Shown here one piece after another: positions 23,401 to 35,003 of a stretch of DNA of 64,000 nt. How positions within the stretch are numbered: the stretch's first letter is position 1; each line of letters starts with the position of its first letter. Below the pieces are notes generated by a model, which made no database searches, was not told where the DNA came from, and saw only the letters and a program-made list of their open reading frames with translations. Location: contig JAWZYV010014431.1 in NCBI GenBank assembly GCA_038373885.1, positions 1 to 64,000 of the forward strand, written 5' to 3'. The translations under genes and the position numbers were made by a program. Source of the stretch: Cheiracanthium punctorium (Eukaryota; Arthropoda; Arachnida; Araneae; Cheiracanthiidae).

Positions 23401-26400
23401 ATAGGGCTGTAAAATATATTAAACTGAACAATATGTCTATATACTTCTGGCAACACTATTTTGGTAGAAGTCGAATCCACTCGGGGGCAATGGCACCCAT
23501 CTTTCCATGGATGGTGTGGTCTATCCATGAGCACGACAACAACATTATTTTGACTCATTACTTTGGCAAATTTGCTGACTAATGCTTAGTGATCTGTAGT
23601 CTTCCTATATAGGTATGTCTGTTTTGCAATGTATTTTCAATTATTTTGCCCCCTCAGGGGGAAAACCTTCTTTAGGTTTTCACGGGTGTCGCAATCCCGG
23701 GGCCCTAGCGATATTTCGCTCCTCTGGTTTTTTACCCTCCTCTCTCCTTCTGCTGTTTCCTTCCCCTTCTCCCTCGATGTGGTTTCTTCTCTTGAAGTGA
23801 GGGCCCCCCTTCAGAAGCTGTGGTCGCTTTGTACCGTCAGCTTCTGTTGGCGGGTAAACTGCCCACGTGTTTGCCGTGCGTGGAGACCCGTGTCCCCGGA
23901 AATGGGGATCCTGGTAATTGAGGGGTTTTCTCCAACACATTGCTTTGGCCTCGGCTTCGGGTAAACGGGAGGTGCACAGCGTTCCCCTGTGTATCAACCG
24001 GCTGGTGGTACTGATTTCGGTCAACTGCTAGGGATCAAGCAAACGGACATCTACTGGGCACGTCGTTAAGGGTGGACGCTGCCTAAGGGATGTACTGTGC
24101 GCGTATAGCCCCGACTAGCACTGGTGCACGTTTGTGCATCCCCTTGTTGGGCTCCGTGGTGGGTGGTGCGGTCGGGTCTGAACCTCCATTCCCCAATATG
24201 GATTCGACACTTTCATTGCCACATGTCATTGATCCGAAACCTCCTTCTCCAGGAGGTGTTAATGCAAAATTTTTTCTTTTTAAATGTGAGGAAGGAAACT
24301 TTGGCCAAACATCCCCGTTTCTTATACACAAGTGCATAATAGCTAATGTTGGAGAAGTTGTCAAAATAAAAAAAATAAGATCTGGAGACCTCTTAGTGGA
24401 AGTAGCTAATAACAAACAAGCTCACAGCATCATGCAATTAAAAAATCTGGGTCCAAAATCTGTCACAGTATCACCCCGTAGTACCCTCAATACTTCAAAA
24501 GGCGTAATATCCGAGCCAGATCTAATCCATTGTTCTGAAGCTAAAATTCTAGAAAATCTTCAATCTCAAAATGTCTGCGCAGTTAGAAGAATCACCATCC
24601 GCCGCAATAACCAAATACTGGACACAAAACACATCATACTGACTTTCCAGTCTCCTAAACTCCCCTCTCATATCAAAGCCGGCTATCTTTCATGTGCTGT
24701 TAGACCTTATATACCAAATCCTACCCGTTGCTTTCAGTGCCAAAGGTTTGGCCATACCAAAACCTCCTGCCGTGGTTCCCCAACTTGTGCCCGTTGTGGG
24801 ACTCCTGGCCACGAAAGTGACACCTGCTCTAATCCACCGAAATGTGTTAACTGTCAACAAGATCATCCATCCTATTCTCGTTCCTGTCCTAAATGGTCTT
24901 ATGAAAAAGAAATTCAGTCCTTGCGTGCCACACAAGGACTGCCTTACCCAGAAGCCCGTAAAATAATTAACTCACGTACACCCAAACCCGGTCTGTCTTA
25001 TTCTGCAGCAACCAAACCTGTTAAATCAATCGCTACCCAAACCGACCCACCAAAAATTCTACCAGTCTCTCCATCTCGTTCCACTACCACTACTAAACAT
25101 ACAACTACAACACAACATAATTCTTTCATAGTGCCTCAAAAAAGCACCTCCAAGAAAAAACCTCAAAGCAATAACTCTACACACAATAGACCACAAATTA
25201 AAAAAACTGCTGCTTATAAATCAAAATACAACAAATCTAGACATAAACGCATCCTTCCTCAACGATCCATTGATGACTCCATCCTAAATTTGGAACCCTC
25301 TGACTCTGATATAACAGATAATGCAATGGATGATGATGTTATTCCTAGCACCTTACTGAAACCTTCAGGGACTAAGAGTAAACTGTCCATCATCCCTAAT
25401 ACAACCTGATTATGGCCCTGTTGCTTTCTTGGAACTGCCACGGCTTCCTAAGTAAAACCGACGACCTCAAATCACTTATTTACAACCATAATCCCGCCTG
25501 TCTTGCCCTACAGGAAACTTACCTCAAAACTAAAATAAAAACTACCATACGCAATTATACTATTATTCGGAAAGATTATGAGTGTAACGAAAGGGCCTCC
25601 GGTGGAGTTACCCTACTAATTAACAATAACTATCCCTCTCAAACAGTTAACCTTAATAGCAATCTCCAAGCAGTAGCTGCACGTATCCACCTTAATCAGC
25701 TCACTACAATCTGCAGCATTTATCTACCACCTAATGAAACCATCTGCACGAACTCACTCAATAATCTTATCCAACAACTTCCTCCACCTTTCATCCTCTT
25801 AGGGGACATGAATGCTCATAGCCCCTTGTGGGGTAGCAAAAACATCAACAATAGAGGACAGCAAATTGAACAACTCCTAACAGATTTCTCCCTATGTAGT
25901 ATGAATAACGGTGATAATACTTACTTCCACTATCCGACTAAATCCTTCCGTGCCATAGACCTTGCAATCTGCTCTCCATCTATCCTTCCCTTGTATAACT
26001 TCTCTGTCTCACCTGACCTACATAATAGTGATCATTTCCCGATTTTCCTGTCACCTTGGTATAAAAATTCTGTTCCAAACTATACCATCCCTCACTATAT
26101 CCATGAAAGGGCCGACTGGCAAAAGTTCACTTCATTGTCTACTATTTCCTCTACTGTAACTGAAGGCAATATTGATGAGGCCGTTTGTAATATCACTCGT
26201 ATCATCCTTAAAGCTGCAGATGCCAGCATCCCCATGTCCTGCAAGAATCTCCGTAAGAATAAAAAACCGTGGTGGAACGACAAATGCACCCTTGCCAAGA
26301 AGCAACAGCAAAAAGCATGGGGCCACTTCCGGCGGTACCCCACAACCGAAAATCTCATCAACTTCAAAAAAGCAAAAGCCAATGCACGGAAAATTAGGCG

Positions 26401-29400
26401 GCAATCCCAAAAAGAGTCATGGATAGCATATGTCTCCAGCATCTCCATCTCAACTTCTAGTAAAGAGCTATGGACGAAAGCTAAAAGAGCCATGGGCATA
26501 TATAACAACCACTCTATATCCTGCCTTTCTATCAATAACAGTATAATTTCTGACACAAAAGATATAGCAAATGCTATTGGTCAAACACTTGCGTACACTT
26601 CCAGCAATAATTCCTATCCAAATACCTTCCTTCGACATAAAGAACATTTCGAACAGCATAATCTGAACTTTAAAACCTCACTTCATTTGCCTTATAATAG
26701 TGCCTTTACCATCGAAGAATTAAATAAAGCCTTAAAACAATCTTCAAATACTTCTCCAGGCCCTGACAAAATAACGTACGAGATGCTTAAACACCTTTCC
26801 CACAACTCCCTGATCAGGCTTCTTCAATTATACAATAGAATCTGGGATGAACATACTTTTCCCTCCCCTTGGAGGAATGCCTATGTCATCCCTTTTCCAA
26901 AACCTGGCAGACACCACTAACCCTAAAAACTATCGTCCCATAGCTCTTACTAGTTGCCTTTGCAAATTAATGGAGAGAATGGTCAATGCACGGTTAGTTT
27001 ACATTCTAGAAACAGAGAACCATATACATCCTTACCAGAGCGGTTTCCGTAAAGGCAGATCGACCATAGACAACATCTTAAGCTTGGAGACAGAAATCCG
27101 TAACGCTTTTTTGAGGAGAAACCATTTGGTTTCTATTTTCTTTGATATTGAAAAAGCATATGACCGGACGTGGAGATACGGTATTCTCAAAGACCTGCAT
27201 AACCTAGGCCTCCGGGGTAACCTGCCTGTTTTTATTAAGAACTTCCTCAAGCTTCGTAATTTTAAGGTCCGCATTAATGGCACCCTATCTGATAATTTTG
27301 TACAAGAAGAGGGAGTGCCGCAGGGTTCTGTTCTCAGCGTCACTCTCTTTTCAATAAAAATAAATGACATTCTTAATGAACTCCCTCCAACAGTTAATGG
27401 CACCTTGTACGTAGATGACCTTCAAGTCTCTTGCCAAGGGAAGGACATGCGCTGCATTGAGCGACAGTTGCAAACAGCGATCAACCGTATTCTGAAGTGG
27501 AGTAATAGCAACGGCTACAGCTTCTCTGCAGAAAAAACTGTTGCTGTACATTTCTGTCGAAGACGTGGGATCCATCCTGATCCAGAACTTTTTATGGACA
27601 GGGACAAAATAGAAGTTCATGACTCCATCAAATTTTTAGGTATATACCTTGACAAGAAACTAACGTTTCGCGACCATATTTCTTACATTAAGGGGAAATG
27701 TGAAAAGAATTTGAATATTCTAAAGGTGCTCTCTAATACTTCCTGGGGGGCTGACCGTGATGCCATGTTGCGGATTTACCGTGCTGTTATCCGTTCTAGG
27801 ATAGACTATTCCTGCAGTGTGTACGGATCAGCTTGTAACTCAATTTTAAAGAAACTCGACACCGTGCATCATACTGCACTACGTATTTGTTCAGGTGCTT
27901 TTAGGACCTCGCCTATACAAAGTCTGTATGTGACATGTCATGAGCCTGCACTCAACCACATACGTCATAAGCTGTCATTGAACACGTACTTCCGCATCCT
28001 TTCTCACCCTTCACACCCATTAAAACATTCTCTTACTGACACTCATCTGGATCGCTTATATCAGAATCGTCCATCTTGCACCCCTCACTTTGGCCTCAGA
28101 ACTCGCAGTAGCCTTACTCGCACCCAGTTAGTAGATGTGAAAGTCTCTACTTGCTCTCAGTTTGTAATCCCACCTTGGGACACATGGCATATCTCCTACT
28201 TACAGCCATTCAAAGGCTTCACAAAACGAAACACTGATCCCCAAATATATCAACAGCTCTTCCATGACCACCAAGCTAAATACCATATTTATGAAAATCT
28301 GTACAGTGATGGGTCCAAACCTGAGAGCCATGTTGGCTTTGCCTATACAAGTGGCTCTCACTCTTGTAGCTACACTCTCCCCAATTTCTGCTCCGTTTTT
28401 ACAGCAGAACTCCTCGCTATTTATGAAAGCCTCCGCTTTATTTCTAGCTCAAATAAAATGCGCTTTATAATTTACTCAGACTCTCTAAGTGTTCTAGAAA
28501 ATCTCAAATCTGGCTCTCCTTCTAATAGTTATATTGCTAAAGTCCTCCATATGCACAGACAACTTATAAATAGCGGGTATGATATTCTTTACTGCTGGGT
28601 GCCCAGCCACATTGGGATACAGGGCAATGAGCATGCTGACTATTTAGCTAAACATGCTACATTCCCTTTTACTGGCTCTTTTCCTTACAGTGATATAAAG
28701 GCTGAAATCTCCTATTCAATAACGCACACTTGGACCAATGAATGGAACAACGAAACGGAAAATAAACTTCATTCAATACACCCGACTGTCACCTACTGGC
28801 CCTCTTTTCCTTACCGCAAGCAGGACGTTACTCTAACACGTCTTCGCATCGGGCACACAAGACTTACTCATAAACACCTACTCCTAGGTGAACCCACTCC
28901 AGATTGTTCCCACTGTCATACCCATCTCACCATTCGTCATATTTTAACATCTTGCACAGCTTTTAATATACTTTACCAAAGTTATTTTAACTGTTCTTAC
29001 CCAAAACTTGACGATATACTGGGTGAAACCCCACACTATAATCTTTTTACTTTCCTTCAGCGTATTAACTTTCTTCATTTGTTGTGAAGTGTGTGTTCCT
29101 GACCTGCATCTGGATGGGGGCCCCCATCCAGATGTCCTCGACTCCTTTTTATCTACATTTCTGCTTTTCTTTATTGTTGTTAGATTTCACGGATTTTAAC
29201 TTTACACTACCTTTTTACATGAAAAAGCCTTGTTTTAATATTTTACACCTTGTATTTTATATTTTACACATCGTCTGGCGCAGTATGTCCTATTTGGACC
29301 TTGTGCCATTAAACATCAACCAACCAACCAACCAACCAATTATTTTGCTATCAAAATACATCTGTTTATAATTTTCTTGATTTAGATTCTTGTTCTATAG

Positions 29401-32400
29401 TAGGATAGAGCCTGAAAAGCGTGGCGTGAATATCTCTTTTGATATGCCACACAACCGAAATCCTACTATTTGATTGCCTTTAATTATAATTTACTGGTTA
29501 TGGCTCCTGACAATGCTACCAGTGATTATAATTTCCATTCCATTGTATTATCACGTTGTTTAATTGTACTTTCTTTAGCTCAGTAACTATTTTTTTTTCC
29601 ACACGAGTTTTGTCATATTTGCAGTATATACTTTGTGTTTTACTTATTAGTTACACACATTATACATACACATATAGAGTGACTCCTATAAGTCATGGTA
29701 CAAACTTTGAGGGCTGGTACAGGACACTGTAGCAATCACATTTTGTATAGAAATGTATGATCAAAAGTAAAGCGTTGAAGCACAAACACAGGGAAGAACA
29801 AATACAGGAGACTGAGGAGAAACGGAGTTAGTAGTTGCTTCCATTGCCAGTAGATGGGCAGTCGGCACTGATTTAGGGAACAGAAGGCATTCTCGTTTCA
29901 GTTTTCACCCATGATGGGAGATTTTACGATTTGTCTAAATTGTGTTTTTATTTTTGTCTAAAAAGTTCGGTGAATGGTATTAGAAAAGAAACAAACAGAA
30001 GATACAAATAAATTAGCTTTATTGGCCTTCATAGTAATTGCCATTGTACACAACACACTTTTGACAATGTTCATAAAGCTTCTGAAAACAGTCAGAAAAT
30101 GCCTCTTTCAGAATCACTCGCAGTGCGGATGTCACACACGCTTGGATGGCTGAAACATCCGCAAAACGTAGCCCTTTTAGGACCTCCTTCATGCGGGGAA
30201 ACAGAAAGAAGTCCGCATGTGCCAGATCAGGGGAGTATGATGGATGATTGAGAACAGTTATGCCATGCTGAGCTAAGCATTGGCGCACGCAAATTACAGA
30301 GTGAGCAGGCGCATTAACGTGCAGCAGGACCCACTTCCTAGTCCTGCTCAACTGTGACCAACATTCCATGTGTCTCCATAGCCGTTTTTCCCAATTTGTA
30401 ACAGAACTTGATGTTCACTTGTTGCTCCATTGCACGGGGACACTACCTCTAACACTGATTATATTCCACTGCCCGTAGCGGGTTTTCCCATGACAGCCAC
30501 GAGGCTTCCTGCTAGGTAGCACTCCTTGGCATGTCTCTGGATCGTCATGTGGAAGTGCGTGCTGCCGTTGAGATATCGGACCATTCACCGGACTTTTTAG
30601 ACATACCTTGTATGTTTGCCAAAAAAGCAGTCACGTTCTGCATTCACAGCCGTGCAAATGGAAATGGCAGACCTGCGCTACGAATGTATCGTTAGCAGTA
30701 ATCCTGACAGACGAATGCCAGATCACAGAATGTTTCAGAGATTACATCGTCAACTTTGTGAAACAGGTACATTTCACATTACCAGACACGAGGCTGGTGC
30801 ATGAACAACTGTACCCACTGCAACAGTTCAACAGTTGAAGAAAGAATCTTGCAATTCTTGGGTGCTATACCGAGTCAAGTACAACAGTTGTTGCACAAAC
30901 TGTAGGTGTGAGTCAGTACACTGTTTGGAGAGTGTTACGCGATAATAGTCTACACCCTTTCCATTATCAACGTGTACATGCTTTGAAACCAGAAGACTAT
31001 CTTCTCTGCAGGAATTTCTGCCAGTGGTTTCTGCAGCAATGTGCACTGCAGCCAAAATTTTCCGCCCAAGTGTTATTTACAGATGAGGCGACATTTACAC
31101 GCGATGGTGTATTTAATGTGCACAACTGCGATGTGTGGGCAAACAAGAATTATAGTGCAATGTGAGCACATGCATATCAAGAACTCTACAGTGTCAATTT
31201 GTGGGCTGGTATTTAAATGATTTTTTGACTGCCCCATAACTACTGCCACAGCAACTCAATGGCCACTGTTATCTCATTTACCTTCAACAAGTTTTACCAG
31301 ATCTGCTACATGTTCCAATCACCATTAGAAACTGCATGTGGTTTCAGCATGATGGGGTGCCAGCCCACTTCACGCTAGATGTTCGTCAGTACTTGAATGC
31401 GACATTTGGCATGAGATGGATTGGACGTGGTGGATCTATCTCCTGGCTACCTCGGTCTCCCGATTTGAAGCCCCTCGATTTCTTTTTATGGGAGCATTTG
31501 AAGAATAACATTCATGCCACTCCAGTAGACTCCGATGAACATCTCGTTGCTTCAGTATCTGTAACTGCTGCGCGTGTGAGTGAAATTCCTGGTATCTTTG
31601 GAAGTGTATCAATGCTGATGGATGCAATTTTGAACACTTATTGTAAATTAATTTCCACTTGTAAACGAAGTTATGAAAATAAAACACTTTCCCTATCATT
31701 TGTTCTTTCCTGTGTTTGTACTTCCACACTTCACTTTTGACCATACATTCCTATACAAAATGCTATTGCTACAATGCCCTGTAGCAATAGCATACAGGGC
31801 AGCCCTCAAGGTTTGTACCATGAATTAGCAGTCACCCTGTATATATACATATATATTGGTGCAATTATGTCAGTTTTGGAGCATTTATTTACTTTTTACT
31901 AACATGAAACTACAAGTCGAATGACGAATGAAAGATTAAAATGTTGTACTACTTTTTTATTTAAGATTGTGGCATACCAAATGCAGCTGAATCTGGAAGG
32001 ATTGTGGGTGGAACAGAAGCAACACCATTTGAATTTCCTTGGATGGTAGGTTGTCACAATTTTTGTTGATGTATAACTAGAAAGTGTGTAGTACGTTTTA
32101 TCAAAAAATTCTGTCTAGTTTCGATGGTGGGAATTTTAAAAAATGTCTTTGATGGCACTGCATAATGTTCACATAACAATGCTGGGTGTGAATTTTTCCC
32201 CTAAGGGAGATGTTTGAAAAAAAAAACTTATTCTTTAAGTGGGGAATTTAAAAAGCAGGGAAGGTGTATATGCTTCACTCGCATGAAATTAGATGACAAA
32301 TGCATCGCCAACAAAGCTGGGTACCAACTTATATTCATAAGTCATTGATTGTTTGTTGTTCTATGGAATCACAGATATACAAGTACAAGGTACCTGTATT

Positions 32401-34965
32401 GAAAGCCTCCCTTGAGGGATTTCAGATTAGAGAAGAGACAACATATTAAAGCAGCCACGTTAGACTATAGTAACAAATTGTAACATACTACCTTCATTTT
32501 GACTTCTTGACTACAATCTCAAATCTTTAATCAACAATTTAACATTTCTTCAGCAAGACATAAACAGTATCCCTGGCAAGGATTAACTAATGCTTCTGTG
32601 GCCAGTGAAATTACATTCTTCAGATGAGGAGAATTCTCTGATAACCCCCTCCCCCTCCTTGTCAATTGGCACACTGTAACGATGGCACAAAATATTTGAA
32701 GAGTTCTTACATTTCCAAAAATGTGTAAGAATTTCTGCTAGATACTGTTTTCAATGCTTAGAAATTTTGTCACAATGTTGAAATCCCTTTATTTTGCCAT
32801 ATTTACCTGTAACACATAAAGTTAACCAGCTATACAGGTTGGTTATTGGTAGGTTGAGGTTTATTGGCAAAAAATCCAGCAAGGATACGCAGTGCCAAAC
32901 GAGGGTAAAAAAATGTAAAAGTACCTTGTTAAAAAGGGTAAAGGCTAAAACACACAACTAGTAAAAAAGGATAAAAGCAATCATCAGCAAGAGTTAGGAC
33001 TGTCTGGATGGGATACCCCATACAGACGACTGTCAAAACATGTCGCAATATGGGTTTGTAGATATATATCGTGATATATATCATGATATATATCCGGTAT
33101 TTATTTTATAATAAATATCATGATATTTTCAAATGAAGTGTGGGAATAAGTTTACCGATTAATTAAGGAAAAAAAAAGATTTTTTTTTTTATAGTATTCT
33201 TATTATTATATATAAGAAACTTAGGTGACTCCAAGAAATTTCATCTTGCTTTTTACCACAAGGGGTGTCACTGCTTGAGTAATCTATTTTTGGAGGGCTG
33301 GAGTGGGCAGAACATAATCCTCTGATGCTTTGTATGTCATCCCTATTGAAAGGAGGAAAAGGGAATGACTTTTAAGATACTTTCCTTATCGAAACCATTG
33401 CTGAAAATATAATAGAAACCCTTGTAAATTAAAGGGAGGTAAGTTCACCAAATGCATAATTTCTTTTGGAATAGGTGAAATTCCCTACAAATGGAAGATG
33501 ACACCTTACCAAGAGAATGATCACCACCTCCCTAGCAAAGGGGTAGCAGGTGAAAAGCAGATTTGTGTTTATCACTCTTTTTGGCAGCAGCGTGGTATTC
33601 CCAATAGATAAGCAACTTGGGAGCTTTGATTGTAAAAGTGTTAAGTAGAATAAACCAAAATATTCTCATTTATTTTAGACTTCTATTCGTAGATTGCAAC
33701 TCCTCCCAATTACCCCTCCCTATCTAAAACAATTCTTTTTTGGGGGGGGGGGAACAACTGTTCTCATCCTTAATTTATACGGTGCAGTTCTCCCCCCCTC
33801 TCCTCCACTGATAAGGGACTGCTCAAATTAGATCTAACCAATGGTTGCAGTTCAGTGTACAGGTGTATCTAATAATTCTTTAACTTGTAGCAGCATATGG
33901 GTATGTAGTATTTGTGACAAGAGTAACTAGTGCTGTTCTTGGATAGTTTTGTGCTCATTCGTATGAATTATAAATCTTTAATTTAAAAATTTAAGATTTA
34001 GTCATACCAAGAATAAAGGATCTTATTTGGAACCACTTTTATGCAAAAAAAAAAAAAAAAAAAAAAAAGATGGAAATAGTGGCAAATTGGCAGTTTGTAA
34101 TTTGTGTCAAAAGGAAATGCAAGGAATTCCTAAATGTATGGAGAAACATTACAAGTTGTATCACTCTGCTCAAACTGAAGAAAACACAGGTAATTTTATA
34201 AATATATTTACGAGGTGTGTCTAAAAAGTTCAGTGAATGGTATTAGAAAAGAAACAAAACAGATGATACAAATAAATTACTGTTATTGGCCTTCAAAGTA
34301 ATTGCCATTGTACACAACACACTTTTGACAACGTTCATAAAGCTTCTGAAAACTGTCAGAAAATGCCTCTTTCGGAATCGATCGCAGTGTGGATGTCACA
34401 CACCCTTGGATGGCTGAAACATCTGCAAAACATGGCAATTTTAGCACCTCCTTCATGCGAGGAAACAAAGAAGTCCGCAAGTACCAGAGTAGGGGAGTAC
34501 AATGGATGATCGAGAATAGTTACGCCATGCTGAGCAAAGAATTGGTGGACGCGGATTTCAGAGTGAGTAGACGTGCTATCATGCAGCAGGACCCACTGCC
34601 CAGTCCTGCTCAACTGTGGCCCGTACACTTACACCAACATTCCATGTGTTTCCGTAGTTGTTTTTCCTAATTTGTAACAGAACTTTATGCTCACTCGTTG
34701 CTCCATTGCACGGTGACACTACCTCTCACACTGAATACGTTCGACTGCCCGTAAAAGGTTTTCCCATGACAGCCATGTGGCTTCCTGTTAGGTGGCGCTC
34801 CGAGACATGTCTCCGGATCGTCATATGCAAGCGCATGTGCGTAGCACATGTTGCCATTGAGATATCGGACTATTCACTGGACTTTTTAGACACATGTCGT
34901 ATGTATTTACATACATATTTACTTTTTCCATAGGTGTTGAGTATTATTATTTGTAATAATTATGA

Positions 34966-35003
<38 letters not shown>

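Larger units (their letters stand above)
23649..29337 (+). mobile_element. LINE copy D (I-group), nearly intact
   Basis: The best-preserved I-group copy, 5.7 kb. It has a 5' hairpin at 23650, 5' UTR to 24197, ORF1 24198-25409, ORF2 25412-29087 (one frameshift), a 3' UTR with two hairpins, and a tail of CCAA repeats. The 10-bp duplication AATTATTTTG flanks it (23639-23648 and 29338-29347). It sits in the sense direction in the 11.6-kb intron before protease domain 2. Its protein sequence differs clearly from copies B, C and F, so it is a separate subfamily. Confidence 0.93.
29675..31839 (+). mobile_element. IS630/Tc1/mariner-superfamily element with long terminal repeats
   Basis: Inverted repeats of roughly 130 bp. 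The left starts near 29675 (AGAGTGACTCCTATAAGTCA); the right ends at 31839 as the inverse of CAGGGTGACTGCTAATTCAT, followed by TA. The repeats share GGTACAAAC, TTGAGGGCTG and GTGTTTGT blocks. The internal transposase gene is decayed and a mariner-derived MITE is nested at 29951-30610. Confidence 0.8.

Noticed and set aside
23650..23760. HDV-like ribozyme at the LINE 5' end
   Set aside because: The first stems are simple adjacent hairpins; I could not form the nested double pseudoknot by eye, so it is left as a check, not a call.
24090..24197. In-frame upstream extension of LINE D ORF1 (MYCARIAPTSTG...)
   Set aside because: The same stretch in copies B, C and G is in a different frame relative to the ORF1 start and matches 5' UTR, so it is treated as non-coding.
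34027..34070. Poly-Lys stretch as a nuclear localisation signal of the BED protein
   Set aside because: It is the translation of an A-run of 20-odd bases, probably a microsatellite; only the finger after it is supported.
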